DNA of 64,000 nucleotides from positions 1 through 64,000 of the forward strand of contig SNVD02016040.1 in the NCBI GenBank assembly GCA_013180625.2, given 5' to 3'. Source of the DNA: Boswellia sacra (taxonomy: Eukaryota > Streptophyta > Magnoliopsida > Sapindales > Burseraceae). The notes under the pieces are model-generated. The model was not told the DNA's origin. It ran no database searches and saw only the letters and a list, made by a program, of their open reading frames with translations. The position numbers and the translations under genes are program-made. How positions within the stretch are numbered: position 1 is the stretch's first letter; each line of letters begins with the position of its first letter. Of the stretch, positions 22,270 through 34,614 are shown one piece after another.

Positions 22270-22936
22270 AGTAGAGGGCGTGTTAGAGGACGAGATGGAA
22301 GAGTTCCTTGTTCCTGTTGTGGTCAGCTTAATCATCCTTCCGAAAAGTATTGGGATAAATTTGGAAAACCTAAATGGGCAAATCATAGCTTTGAGGAGCG
22401 TCTTTCCTTTGGTAATTCGTCTAACTCTCATGTTCCACCTTCTGCGCAGTCTGATCATAAGTTTGAAAGTCAACCAGCTAGTGAGCCTTCAACTTCCTTA
22501 GTCCAAACAGGTAAACCTACTACCTTATTTTCTTCTTCAGACCCACATCTTGGATTATAGACTCTGGAGCTTCTTCTCACATGACTGGTAATGATTCTTT
22601 TTTTAGTTCTTTTATCCCTTCTAACAAACAGTCATCAGTTGTTCTTGCTGATGGTTCTAAAACCCACGTACAATGGTTTGGAACCATTCGTACATCTAGT
22701 TTGCATTTGTCTTCCGTGTTATATGTTCCTAAATTTCCTGTTAATCTTTTATCTGTCAGTCAGTTAACTAAGCATTTAAATTGCTTAGTCACCTTTTTTC
22801 CATCCTATTGTATTTTTCAGGATCTTGGTACGAGGAAGATGATTGGTGGTGGACATGAAAAGAATGGTGTCTATCACTTGTTTGAAGTACTTCCGTCCTC
22901 TCATACAGCTCTCACTTCTTCTGTCTCTTCAGAATA
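22270..22936 (+). pseudogene. Element E gag remnant and protease
   Basis: Only the tail of gag is present: a basic stretch (RVRGRDGR) and a zinc knuckle reading CSCCGQLNHPSEKY, in which the final Cys of C-x2-C-x4-H-x4-C is Tyr. The usual large capsid domain is absent from the 300 bases after the primer site. Protease follows near 22545-22600 (WIIDSGASSHMTGNDSF) with its flap region ending near 22900. A TAG at about 22935 and frame slips interrupt it. Confidence 0.85.
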
Positions 22937-24042
22937 ATGGCATTATCATTTAGGCACCCTTCCAGTAAATTGCTTCAGCATATGGGGTTTTCTAGTCCAA
23001 CTAAAATTGAATGTGAGTCTTGTCAGTTAGGTAAACATTCTCGTTTTTCGTTTCGTAGTCGAGACAATAAAATTAGTGACCAACCGTTTGATTTAGTTCA
23101 CTCAGATTTATGGGGTCCTTGTCGGGTAACCAATAGTCAGGGGTTTAAATATTTTGTATCCTTTGTGGATGATCATTCTAGAGTTACTTGGTTGTATCTA
23201 TTAAAGGATCGATCTGAGGTCCCTAATATATTTCAAATGTTTTACAATGAAATAAAGACTCAGTTTGGTATTTCTATTAAAGTTTTACGTTCTGATAATG
23301 CTTTAGAATATACCTCTTCCTCATTATCTACTTTTTGTCGCACTCATGGGATCTTACATCAAACATCATGTGCATACACCCCTCAGCAAAATGGTGTTGC
23401 TGAGCAAAAAAATAGCATTTGTTAGATGTAACTCGAACTCTATTATTTCATATGAAAGTTCCATCCAAATATTGGGGGGAAGCATTACTTACCGCATGTT
23501 ACCTCATTAATCGGGTTCCTTCTTCTGTTCTTCACTTTAAGTCTCTGTACTCCATCTTATTCCCTAATCAACCGGGTTTTCCTCTTCCTCCTCGTATTTT
23601 TGGTTGTGTTTGTTTTGTCCATCTTCATAGGGTTTCTGATAAACTGTCTCCTCGGTCCACCAAATGTATTTTTCTTGGATATTCTAGAACTCAAAAAGTT
23701 TACAAATGTCTTGACCCTTGCTCGGGAAAAACTTTTGTCAGCGCAGATGTCACCTTTTTTGAGTCCACACCATATTTTTCATCTAGTAGGTCCAGCCTTG
23801 ACACTGGTCTAGTTGATCCTCCAATACCGGTGTCAGTTCTACCACGTCCATCTACTCCACCACTCCTAGTTTATTCTCGACGAAAGCCATATCAGTCCAG
23901 TGCTAAACAAGATGATTTACCACTCACTGACATGCCCCTCCTTCAAGAGTCTGCCTCTACTCAAGATCCGACTCCTCCTACCAGTGAATATTTCGATCTT
24001 GATCTTCCTATTGCTCTTCGCAAAGGTACTAGAAATTCTTAG
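22937..24042 (+). pseudogene. Element E integrase, one frameshift
   Basis: Pre-integrase zinc region (KLLQHMGF, CESCQLGKHSRFSF), then the catalytic core: Asp in LVHSDLWGPC, Asp in VLRSDNALEYTSS and Glu in PQQNGVAEQKN. The frame breaks at about 23420 and resumes with LDVTRTLLFHMKVPSKYWGE, ending in the copia GKTFVSADVTFFE region. All three catalytic residues survive. Confidence 0.9.
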
Positions 24043-24105
24043 AGGTATCCTATCTCTCATTTTGTCTCTCTTGATGCCTTATCATTATCTGTTCGCTCTT
24101 TTGCC

Positions 24106-25667
24106 TTGTGTTTGTCTGTGGTTTCTATATCTAAAAATTATCAGGAAGCTTTGGCTCATTCTGGCTGGAGGAAAGCTATGGAAGATGAAATGTCAACTCT
24201 CTGTGATCGTGGTACATGGGAGTTACAAAAATTACCAGAAGGAAAAGAAGTGGTTGGTTGTCGTTGGGTCTTCGTTATCAAATATCATCCTGATGGTACT
24301 ATTGAACACTTGAAAGCCCGTCTTGTTGCTAAAGGATACACTCAAACTTATGGTGTTGACTATGTTGAGACTTTTTCTCCTGTTGCCAGGCTCAATTCAG
24401 TCCGCATTCTCATTTCCCTTGCAGTGTTCTTTGGCTGGCCCCTCTTCCAGCTTGATGTAAAAAATGCCTTCTTGTATGGTGATTTACACGAGGAGGTTTA
24501 TATGGAGCAACCACCTGGGTTTGTTGCTCAAGGTGAGTTAACCAACTCTGTTTGTAAGTTAAAGAAGGCTATTTATGGTTTGAAGCAGTCACCTAGGGCC
24601 TGGTTTGAAAAATTGAGTGGAGTTTTGGCTTCAATCAACTTCTCCCGTTGTCAATCTGATCACTCAGTGTTTGTTAAACATACAAAATCAGGTATTGTTA
24701 TACTTGTGGTTTATGTGGATGATATCATTGTGACTGGGAGTGATTCTATTGGCATAGAAGAAGTGAAAAGACAACTAAAGACACATTTTCAAACAAAAGA
24801 CTTGGGGCAACTTAGATACTTTCTTGGTATTGAAGTTTTGAGGAATAGAGAAGGTATCATTTTGTCTCAAAGAAAGTATGTGCAAGACTTACTTGATGAG
24901 ACGGGTATGTTAGGGTCTAAGCTAGTAGAGACCCCTATGGATCCTAATGTAACATTGGATGGTGACAGCAGTCCAGATTTTGAAGATAAGAATAGATATA
25001 GAAGTCTTGTGGGAAAGTTGATTTATCTTACTCTCACTAGACCTGATATTACATTTGCAGTGGGAGCAATTAGTCAGTATATACAAAATCCAAAGAAGAT
25101 CCATTGGGAGGCTGTGTGTAGAATTCTACGATACCTAAAACAGTCTATTGGTAAAGGAATTCTTTATAAGAAAGGTAGAGAGTTGGACATTGTTAGTTAT
25201 TCTGATGCTGATTGGCTAGTTCCAAAACTGATAGGAAGTCTACGAGTGGATATTGTACTTTCTTGGGAGGCAATCTAGTGACTTGGAGGAGCAAGAAGCA
25301 AAATGTAGTTGCGAGATCCAGTGTAGAGGCGGAGTATCGTGCTATGGCTCATACGACATGTGAGATTATGTGGGTCAAGAATTTCTTAACTGAGATTTGA
25401 ATTGATTTCAAATAGCCATCAAAAATGTTTTGCGGTAATATGGCTACAACATATATTGCTAGCAATCTAGTTTTTCATGAAAGAACTAAACACATTGAAG
25501 TGGATTGTCACTTTGTTCGTGAGGCTGTAATGAGTGGAGAGATTATCATTCCTTATGTTAAGTCTGAAGACCAAATTGGAGATCTTTTTACCAAGGCAGT
25601 TCATAAAGGAGTTTTTCTTCATCTGTGTTCCAAGTTGGGCATTGAGAATATCTATACTCCAACTTGA
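24106..25667 (+). pseudogene. Element E reverse transcriptase and RNase H, two frame breaks
   Basis: A 390-codon frame (24106-25278) covers RT: QLDVKNAFLYGDL, YGLKQSPRAWFEKLS and the catalytic VVYVDDIIVTGSD. RNase H begins with SYSDADW, then slips near 25220 into the frame reading DRKSTSGYCTFLGGNLVTWR and SSVEAEYRAMAHTTCEI. After a TGA at about 25400 it finishes with HIEVDCHFVREAV and DLFTKAV. This is the longest intact RT frame in the window. Confidence 0.93.
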
Positions 25668-25842
25668 GGGAGAGTGTTAAATCTCTATATAGACATTTAA
25701 GAAAATTTAGGATCATGTTCTTATTATATTTGATTTACTTTCTTATTTTAGATTCCTATTGTACTATATATATGTATACCTCTTTACAATGGAATACATA
25801 TCAAACATTTCTCCTAAATTCTTTTTTTTCTCTCTCTCAACA
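25663..25842 (+). repeat. Polypurine tract and 3' LTR of element E
   Basis: The purine tract cttgagggagag (25663-25674) is followed by the 168-bp LTR (25675-25842), which ends in caaca. Confidence 0.92.
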
Positions 25843-25847
25843 ATTTC

Positions 25848-26640
25848 AAAACTAGCGAACTCTACAAATACTTCTTAATCTTCTCAAATGCTTCTTGGAA
25901 CTGGTCATTCCATGTCATCGGCTGATCCTTCTTTAGGAGTCTAAAGATTAGTGCATAAACTGTCCTTAATTTGGTGATGAATCGACTGATATATTGGATT
26001 TTTCCATGAAACCTTAGAAATTCTTTTTCGGTCTTGGGCGATTGCATCTCTGTAATTGCCTTAACTTTGCCTAGATCTATCTTTATCCCCTCTTGCCAAC
26101 TACGAACCTCAACTGCTTCCCTAAGGTGACTCCAAAAACATAATTCTTTGGATTCAGTTCAGCTTGTACTTCTTCACCATTTCTATAAATCTGTCTAAAG
26201 CTTCAAAATGACAATCTTGAGTCTCAAATTTAACCATCATGTCAGCTACATAAACTTCTATCTCCTTATGTATCATATTATGAAATAACATCGTCGCCAT
26301 TCATTGGTAAGTTACCCCTACATTCTTCAATCTGAAGGGTATCATCTTGTAATAGTAGGTTCCCTACTCGTAATAAAGGCCGTTTTCATTTTGTTTTTAT
26401 TGGCCACATTATCTGGTTATAACCAAAAAATCTATATACAAAGGAGAACATCACACTGGCAGCAGCGCTATCCACTAACACATCAAAGTAAGGCAAAGGA
26501 AAGTCATCCTTTAGTGAGGCCCTGTTCAAGTCTCAGTAATCAACAGACATTCGAACCCTTCCATCCTTCTTTGGCATTGGCATAATATTGGCTAACCATT
26601 TCGGATACTTCACCACTTGTTCGAACTTACACTTCTTATG
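25848..26640 (-). pseudogene. Element F reverse transcriptase, broken
   Basis: On the minus strand: KYPKWLANIMPMPKKDGRVR near 26570-26620, a DDFPLPYFDVLVDS stretch near 26480-26510, a degenerate FFGYNQI, and the C-terminal part at 25862-26047 (EFLRFHGKIQYISRFI, MTWNDQFQEAFEKIK). Stops and frame changes occur in every block. It continues into 20990-21805 across element E. Confidence 0.82.
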
Positions 26641-27026
26641 ATGCCTTCAGTTCCTTAGTAATGGATTCAGAAGCTTTCTTAATGGTAATGACTGCAAGAT
26701 CCCTTCGGCCCTCAATCTTGTAAAGATCTTCAACAATGATCTTCCCAAATGACTGAACTTCTTTTGTTGGGCAACTGCTTTCACCTCGACATTCTTCATG
26801 TTGGATCCATCAGCTTGGTGGTATTGCCTCTGATTTCTTCTAGGGTAACTATTATTGCTTCTTTTCTGCTTGGCCTCTAAATCTTCTTTTTGGATGCTTG
26901 AATCATATAATTCTTTAAATGTTCTAATTGAAAAACCTACAAGTCTATCACTGATGAAGGCATGGGCCCTATTAATCACCATACGAACCTGGTCTGTCTC
27001 CACGGGCGTCGTGGTTATTTAAGCAG
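26640..27026 (-). pseudogene. Element F gag, C-terminal part
   Basis: The frame 26647-27003 (INRAHAFISDRLVGFSIRTF, QKEDLEAKQKRSNNSY, KKFSHLGRSLLKIFTRLRAE) is the gag region before the zinc knuckle of Tat elements. It joins the start of RT at about 26640 with no knuckle and no protease, indicating an internal deletion. Its N-terminal part lies beyond the solo LTR at 28467-29122. Confidence 0.7.
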
Positions 27027-27031
27027 CTTTG

Positions 27032-28461
27032 TGATAGTTATCTATTTATGTATTACTTTCATATCAATTTGTCCATGTTTCTTTGCTATATTCCTTGGTA
27101 TTTTTATGGTTTTGTGTGGTTTTGATGTTTGTAGGAGTTTTGGAGCAACTTGCACAAAAATGGAGTAAAACCCTTCATTTTCACCTATGCTAGTCAACCA
27201 TCTTCTCGGATTTAATTGTATTGATATACAATGAACCCGATGACATATTATATACCGTTGGAAAGCTCTCGAAGTCTATTTTCTGGAGAAATTTACGGTT
27301 TATAAATCCATTCAGTGTACCAAAAGTTGTAATCAAAACAGTGTGAGAAGTATAGAAATGTAATTCCACAAAATCACTGTAGCATGTATAATACGGGACA
27401 CTGTAGCAGGTTACTGTAGCAGAGTATTTAAACACATTTTAGGGTTTTATTTTGATAACTTGAAGGGGGGAAAACGTGGGAGGAGGCTGCATTTCTGGAT
27501 TTCTCTCATCCCTTGGAGTTCTTGAAGGAGAAAGAAGATTTTGAAAAGAGGAGGAACTACAATTCCAAGAAGATTCATCTACAAAGAAGATTTCAAAGAA
27601 TTTGCCTAAGTTCTTTCTTTCCTTTTCAATTCTGGAATTTCTTTGTATTGTATTTGTTATTCTGATTGAATATGTGTAACTAAATCTGAATTGGTTGAGG
27701 GTGATTTCAAAGCCCTTGATATGGATTTTGTGAGTTGATTGTGTAAGAAATTGTTATCCAATTCTCTAATTGAAGTTGCTTGTATTTTCCCATATCTAAT
27801 GCTTATGATTGCTTGCTGATTGTATTTTGGTGGCCAACTGAATATAATCGGTTGTTATTCTATTGCTAGACTAGAAATCTTGATCCGTAATTGTCTTGAA
27901 TTTCTAATCATTAGTAGCAAAATTGTGATCAGAGATTGCAATTGGAGAATATAACCTAAGGTTAAATAATCCGAGCTTGTGTGTTTATTGCTTAGATCAA
28001 CCTATCTTTCTTATCATAATGCATCCATTGAATTAAACTCAGAGAGCTTGTTCTAGGTTGTTTAATGGATAGAGATTAAATAAAGAGCTTGTTTTATTTA
28101 ACAACAAGGTAAGGAAAGATTGGGATAACAGAGCTTGTTGTTATCTACGGTTGATAATCTTAATGGTGTAATTGGATGACAATTCTATGATTAATTCACA
28201 AATCCATATCTTGTAGTAGAAAAGGATCCCTTAACCAGATTTCTATCATTGATTAATTCCCATTTCAATTAAGTTTGCATTGTGTTATTCTTTATTTGCA
28301 TTAATATTTCATCTAGTTAATCAATCAACAAAACCCCCCATTTATTCTGTTTTCGCTTTCGAATAACAAATTTAATTAGAATCAATCCTCGTGGGAACGA
28401 TATCTTACTCATCACTTTATTACTTGTGCGACTAGTATACTTGCTAGTTTCGTACGTATTA
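27032..28461 (+). repeat. Solo LTR of the element A family, 1430 bp
   Basis: It is full length and in plus orientation, matching the reverse complement of 10435-11862. It is flanked by the perfect 5-bp duplication CTTTG (27027-27031 and 28462-28466). Its last bases read tatta where A has catca, two C-to-T changes. No internal element sequence is present, so it arose by recombination between the two LTRs of a former full element. It splits gag of element F. Confidence 0.95.
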
Positions 28462-28466
28462 CTTTG

Positions 28467-29122
28467 GCTCTCCAACAGACCAAGTATTTTGAAAAGGTCT
28501 CATTGAGCTTTTGGCACGTAATATCCAAATCCCTCAAGGTTACCCTTAGTTGGACATTGTGGCAATATTATTTTACAAACTGTTCGGAGAGTTCTTCCCA
28601 ATCTTCTCGAACTCTTTTGGGGAGATCAAGGTACCAAACTACTACATCATCTTCTAAGGATAACATGAAGTACTTTAAGATATATTCATTCAACAATGGA
28701 GTGGTGGCCATAACAGTAGCATATTGTCTGAAATGAATATTCAGATTGCCCTCTCCATTAAACTTGGGCAAGTGTGGCATACGAAATTTTGGAGGCAAAT
28801 CATTATCCCCAATGACCAAGATGTCATCTAGGTCTTCAACCCCTTTCAATCCTTTATTCTTCAAGAGGGATTGGACCTTCTCCATGTCTTTGGCTAATTG
28901 CTTGACTGATTCAGACTCATCTTAGTTGGCTGGGCCTTTCCCTCTATCTCTACCTTGGTTAGTCTCATCATCATCACCATCATTACCCTCAGACAACGAT
29001 TGGTTTGTGCAGTTAGGCCCATTCTACATGGCCTCTATAAGTTAGGCTATTTCTTGTTGAAAAGCGGTGATGTCAGCCCGTACTTGAGCGATCTCAACAT
29101 TGTTGTTGTTGGATGTGGCCAT
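28467..29122 (-). pseudogene. Element F gag, N-terminal part
   Basis: I place the start at the ATG at 29122 (MATSNNNNVEIAQVRADIT). The capsid-like part is at 28568-28885 (KFRMPHLPKFNGEGNLNIHF, LSLEDDVVVWYLDLPKRV). Stops lie near 29020-29040 and 28925. It continues beyond the solo LTR at 26640-27026. Confidence 0.8.
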
Positions 29123-29518
29123 TTCTGCAACTGGTTCCTCTTGTCTTGTCAAATGACTATCTTGTCTAACCCAAGCTATGATAGCTTCAAAATAAAGGTG
29201 TTAATGCCAAGCATGCATGCATGTATGCATGATATAATGCATGTTCATATAAAGGTATAGACATTTTTTCAATCTTCCAACCTTATTTCTCCCACACACG
29301 TGAGGTCAAATCTCTTTTCCTAGGATTTTAGGCCTCATTCTCAAGTCATCATCATGGGATGTAGGAATGCAAAATTCTCTTTCCTAATTCTAATGTTTAA
29401 GTTGATGTTGGATTCTCCATGATTATCATAACATAGCTTCTAAACATCATGATATCTTTAAATCATGACACATGCCCCTATTTCGTTCTCATGGGTGATT
29501 CGACATGTGGCATTCGTT
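29123..29518. other. Leader region of element F, no gene seen
   Basis: Non-coding sequence upstream of F gag. It contains a CATG-rich palindromic stretch near 29206-29236 (gcatgcatgcatgtatgcatg type). No primer-binding site was found. Confidence 0.5.
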
Positions 29519-29523
29519 CATAG

Positions 29524-30116
29524 TGTTGGGTGTGCAACCAAAGTATGGACAAGCACTCCATTGGTATGAGGCCTTTTGGATAGAATCCAAAAGCAAATCC
29601 ATGAAGGCTTGGGCCCAAAATAGACAATATCATACCAATGTAGAGTTTTGTGTGATCCATAGTCCCCCAACAAGTGGTATCAGAGCCTAGGCCCAGACTT
29701 AGCCAGGAGCATACGTGATGAAAATTCTCAGAGTAACGAAGAAAGGTGGTGGGCCCCATTTGAAGCTCATGATTGGATTCGTGATTGAGCTCTATTTGGC
29801 AACTGGATAGAGTAAGCTCTTTAGGTAGCCAGGGCATCGATGAAGCAGACAGATGGATGATCGTTTGAGGGGAGGCTTAGAAAACAAAATACAGAATAAT
29901 ATGGTCCTTTGTTTGAGGGGGGGATTTTTGGGTGTGTAACCAGAGTCCCACATTGGCTAGACATGGGGAAGATCATGGGCATATAAGTATAGACAAGCAC
30001 TCCATTGGTTTGAGGCCTTTTGGGTAGAATCTAAAAGTAAATCCATGAGGGCTTAAGCCTAAAATGGACAATATCATACCAATGTGGAGTTTTGTGTGAC
30101 CTATAGTCCCCCAACA
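29524..30116 (+). mobile_element. TRIM (terminal-repeat retrotransposon in miniature), 593 bp
   Basis: LTR-like repeats at 29524-29672 (149 bp) and 29926-30116 (191 bp) begin TGTTGGGTG (the second decayed to tttttgggtg) and end GTCCCCCAACA. A tRNA-Met primer site TGGTATCAGAGCC is at 29675-29687 and a purine tract gtttgaggggggga at 29911-29924. The perfect duplication CATAG flanks it (29519-29523, 30117-30121). The first LTR lacks about 40 bases present in the second. It has no coding capacity and must use proteins of other elements. Confidence 0.93.
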
Positions 30117-30121
30117 CATAG

Positions 30122-32264
30122 TTCCATGAGGTTTGAGTCAATGCTATTCTAATCATGTGGAACTTACATCTATGGACATGCATTTCAATATAAGTTTTAG
30201 ATATTCATCCAATTGGAAATATCTAGATCCATCTACATGGACTTGAGTCTCAAGGGTCCAATGGTCTGAGCTCTTTTAAGAAAGAGAGGCCATCTTGGGC
30301 CGATTTCTTTTTATACTAATTTAATGGATCATGGCATTTATAGTGGATCACGACATTTCTAGCCTAAACATAGTATTTCTAGCCTAATCACATCAATCAA
30401 GATCAAACATGGCTATTCTATCCCAATTCAAGCATTCAAGGATAAATATGGTAATTCTTACCTATTTTATGCTATTTTCTAGCATACTTCAAAAATCAAT
30501 TATAATTTTTCATAGCGTGATTCTAATTATGTGCTCTTAAGCATGATTCTAAACATGTGCTCCTAAACATAATTCTAAGCATTCACAAAAAAAAAATTCC
30601 TAAACATGTTTATAATAAAAGGAAGGAAAGATGACTTACCTTGACACGCATTTCCATCTTGCAAAACAGATGAGGTTTAAAACAATTCATAATAACTCTA
30701 AACATGCTTCTAAATATAAAAATATAAAAATTCCTAAACATGCTTATTGTAAGCAAAAATAAACCTACATGTGCTTATTCTAACGCAACAAAAATAAAGA
30801 ATAAAAGAGGAGGGAGAAGAGAGGACTACTCTCAAGATGTACCCTTTCTGGGCTTAGAGTAATAGAATGTCAAAAAAAAATATTAAACTAGAAAAGACCC
30901 CTTGAATTCTCAAGTGTGTCTTCAAGATAGAGAAGAGATGATTTTGATATGTGTGGAAAAGTAAGAAGGAGAGGGGTTTATGTAGTTGAGGGCTGGAATT
31001 GAAAAAGGAAACAAAATATAAAAAAGGAAGGTTATAAACGAAAATTTTCAAATATAAAAGGACAATAGCTGGTTGGCTGTTGGAAGACCGTCGGTACACA
31101 CTCTAATAGCTGATCGATTATTGGTAAACCACCTATTAGTCGACCGACTGTCTCACAACCGCCGGCCAGTAATGGCCCACCAAACCTTTCAATTTCATAT
31201 TTTTTCAATGTAGTCCCTTTTGACCTTCAACCATTCGATCGTGCGTAACTCTTCCAGTTCAACTCCGATTTGTAATCCATAAAATTATATAAAAACTACA
31301 CATCCGTAGCTTTCACAACCGTACATGACTCATCATTAGATTCCTCATGGATTAATTTCTATGATTTTTTGAAATATGTGTTAGTTTTTAAGATTCTTGG
31401 TGAGTTTCTTCTCACCTTTCTTCCATTTGCTTCCAAGGGCATTTTGATCATTTCTATTGCTCGACAATCATCTTCACTTCAGCATCGAGCCTCGAAAATC
31501 TAGTGTCTACAAGCATCTAAAAATCTATTGTCAGCAAGGCAAAGAAACAAATGAATAGGAAGGAATATAGCTAGAACTTACAAGTGCATATCTCTCATAT
31601 GTAAGCAATACGAGATTTCTAACAACAGTTGCCAGAAGCAGACAAATCGAAAATTTGAAATAGAAATAACGTGATGCAAGAGAAATGACAATAGCCAGCA
31701 TGCTAAAAAAGAATCTAATCTACAAACAAAATACAAAATACAATTACTTCAAAAGCTCAACAATCTTACGAGAAATTTTACAAGCTGTTTAATACAAAGT
31801 CCTTTATCAAGTTAAGATACTTACAAGTACGTATCTGTCCTATATGAGCAATATGAGATTTCTAACAACACAGTCGATGTAAGTCAAGAGGAGACATCGT
31901 TAAGTCTTAAGGAGCCACCATTGATGCTAGATCGGAAGGGAGGAGTGATGAAAGATGTGAGGTAGGCCACAGAGGAGGAGCCCTGAGTTAGGCAACCATA
32001 AGGAAGGTGCGAGAGAAGTCGGTTTTGGATTTTGAATCTTTGATTTTAGGAATTAGGGATTGAAATTGAATTTAGGGTTTTTATAGTTTTATTTATATCA
32101 ATGTTCTGGTATGGCAAGGTCCACAATAAGAATATGTTATGAACTAGTCATAGTATGACATGTTTGTGAATGGGCTTTTATCCTGCCAGAGTGATTGTGA
32201 CCCCGACATTGTGAACATAGAACAAGCTATAAAGGCAAGCCTGGAGAATGAAATAGTGTCGCCA
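30122..32264. other. Unassigned, probably old retrotransposon leader or LTR sequence
   Basis: No gene seen on either strand. The part at 31060-31420 has features common in gypsy LTRs (a GC-rich patch around 31080-31180 and cgtgcgtaactcttccag). The end at 32160-32264 is the leader next to the Tat-type primer site (see 32265-33733). Frames of 60-80 codons here look random. Confidence 0.4.
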
Positions 32265-33733
32265 CCTATGGCTAACCATGGAAAAATTATAAGTGATGGC
32301 AGTCAAATCGCTTACTTCTAGACCTAAACAACCTTCACCCCTTCAAAGATAGGTTTGGGAACTTAGGTATGAGATCAAACCTCATCTGAATGTGAATCCG
32401 ACCTTCACTTAGATTTGCTAAGTCCAATGTTTTTATTATATTAATGTCTATTCTGTTGATCCTAGTTCATTTTAACACACAACTTATTTTATCTGTATTA
32501 GCATGTGAAGTGTGAGTATGTTAAACATTCAAAGAAATGAGGGAGAAGAAGAGAATTACAGTTCCAAAGAAAACATAGGGAATGGGAAAAGGGATTATGT
32601 CAATTCTTCTTATATATATAAAATAAAATAAAGAATAAAGTAAAAGAAATCATCCACTTATATCCTCCAATTAATTGTATCTATAATGATAAGCAAAATA
32701 AAACATGCAACAAAGATATAATTCGAACATTAAGAACAATCATACAAGAATTAGGACACAAACCAATGAAATGAACCAAATTAAGCAAAAGATTCCTCTC
32801 CATCAATTGAGAGTCTATCTATTACCATTAAGTCTCAATTCATCATACATGAAAAAGGATAAAAAATAAGTTGACATTTATTAGCAAATTCCTAAGCATG
32901 TAATCTAAACACCACATTGTATTCATGCCATTTCAAATATAACTACATCCAAGATTAACATAATATGAACATGGTAATCAAAACAATCATGATAAGTGAA
33001 AAACTTCAAAGTAATGATTCCTTAACAATAGTCATGAGTTTGCCATTACTTATCTACTCTCATCAATTAAGAAGAGAACAAGAAGAAAGAAAGAAAAGAG
33101 ACATTCTTTCACTTAATCATGATTCTAAAGAAAAAAAACATGCATGATCAAACCATAAATAAGTCATCCTAAGACATGCTTCTGATCAAATCTCTAATCA
33201 TGGCATCTCATATTTAACATTGCATGACATATAATCCAATCATAATTCATATCAACGTGATGGTCCCTCACCATCAACTTGTAAGTCCACCATCACATAT
33301 CCATGAATAGCAAAGAAAGAAGAAAGGGAAGAAGAGATGATAGCATTATAAAAACATAATATCAATCTTAGCATGATTCTAAACATATTATAATCACATC
33401 AATCAAAGCATAAAATTCAAAACACAAACCATATCAACATGATAATTCCCTACCATTAATTGTGAGTCCATCATCATGCATCAATGAACAAACGAGAAAA
33501 GAAGAGAAAAGAGTATAAGAAGGAGTATAACATCAATTAATTGAATTTACCTCAAAACAATGGTCCCCCATCAACAATTATGAGTCCACCATTATTTATC
33601 CATGAAAGAAAGAAAGAAGTCAAAAGAAGAGAAGAAAAGAATCATCATGTCATTATAAGGGCATAATAGCTTTACTCCTAACATGATTCTAACATACAAA
33701 AGCGTTAACAACCTAGATATGATTCTAACATAC
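32265..33733 (-). repeat. Tat-type LTR remnant
   Basis: At its left edge the minus strand reads GGTGGCGACACTATTT, resembling the Tat primer-site region GGTGGCGACTCC. The same arrangement is at 60721-63021, with shared leader text (gtcacaatcact) and shared LTR words (acttattttatctgtatta...catgtgaagtg). Inside are degenerate repeats of a phrase like tgagtccaccatca.atatccatgaa near 33259, 33440 and 33556. It ends where the LTR of element C begins. Whether it belongs to element F is not certain. Confidence 0.6.
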
Positions 33734-34614
33734 TGATGCACACTTAAATATGTATGTTTAAAAAGAGCTTATACTACAAGAAAAGTAGAAATAGATGACA
33801 GAAACAAACAGTCATAAACAGGGGTGGATGAGATTATCAAACAATCATATATGTCATTGTCACTCATTCATGATAGAGAAAAAGTCTATCATCAACTTTG
33901 TGATAGTTTTTACATGTCATACGTCTATCACACTAGGTAATTAATTTTATAATTTTGTGATAGTTTTTACATATCATTCGTCTATCACACTAGGTAAATA
34001 ATTATTTAATAATCCTTAAAAAATTTTGGCGGGAAATTATTTTTTCTTTTTTAGTTTGAAAATTTTGGTGGGAAAATTGTTTTTTTGGATTCCAATTTAA
34101 TTTTGGCAGAATAAATTTGGCGCCAAAATTATTGGTTAATTTTTGGCGGGTAACTTATGTTGTTTGTGATAGAATATATGATTGGAATCTTCTATCACAA
34201 TATTTAAATTTAGTTGCATAGAATTGATTTTTTTATTTAATTTATTCATTCTTGTATCTAAAATTCATTTACAAATTCAATATGAAGTAAAATTAAAGTG
34301 CACATCCAATTGAGTCCAAAACCATTTTATGTTAATGACATCCACATAACAATATAGAGAACAAATTCCGTAGATCAAGAATATCATTACCAATACATAA
34401 GATAAACCATCAATAACTATCAACAACAAATTATGACTCTAATTCAAATCCAAAAGTAACAACAAATGATAGCCCACCAAATTAAATTTGGAGTTCACAA
34501 GACAAATTACAGCAAACCAAGAGGCAAGAGCAAATGTTTTATATTTGATTAGTGAAGCCAACAAAAATTCCTTATGTTTCCTTAGCAAAATCAACAGCAT
34601 AAGTCCTTCCATTG

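Larger units (their letters stand above)
21806..25842 (+). mobile_element. Element E: short-LTR Ty1/copia retrotransposon
   Basis: Two LTRs (167 and 168 bp), an initiator-tRNA-Met primer site, protease-integrase-RT-RNase H order (copia type) and a purine tract are all present. Target duplications are atctc (21801-21805) and atttc (25843-25847), one transition apart. It lies inside the pol of element F. The LTRs differ at about five sites. Most of gag is missing and pol has several frame breaks, so it could move only with help. Confidence 0.95.
18263..29518 (-). mobile_element. Element F: Tat-lineage Ty3/gypsy retrotransposon, fragmented by later insertions
   Basis: Minus-strand blocks are gag (28467-29122, then 26640-27026), RT (25848-26640), RNase H plus a second RNase H-like domain (20990-21805), integrase (19690-20961) and a 3' region (18263-19690). 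The second RNase H, the 3' tandem repeats and an antisense reading frame are features known from Tat-lineage families such as Retand and Grande. Element E and a family-A solo LTR split it. No protease is visible between gag and RT. Its LTRs are not securely placed. Confidence 0.85.

Noticed and set aside
22013..22501. Overlapping frames on both strands after the element E primer site as a complete gag
   Set aside because: No capsid-domain wording is present; only a damaged zinc knuckle near 22300-22370 is recognisable.
29478..29837. 119-codon minus frame and 61-codon plus frame in the TRIM
   Set aside because: They span LTR, primer site and internal TRIM sequence; the element is non-coding.
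33734..33771. Treating this 38-base piece as unrelated to element C
   Set aside because: It matches the start of the element B LTR reversed and continues at 38283 once CACTA-1 and its TTA duplication are removed.
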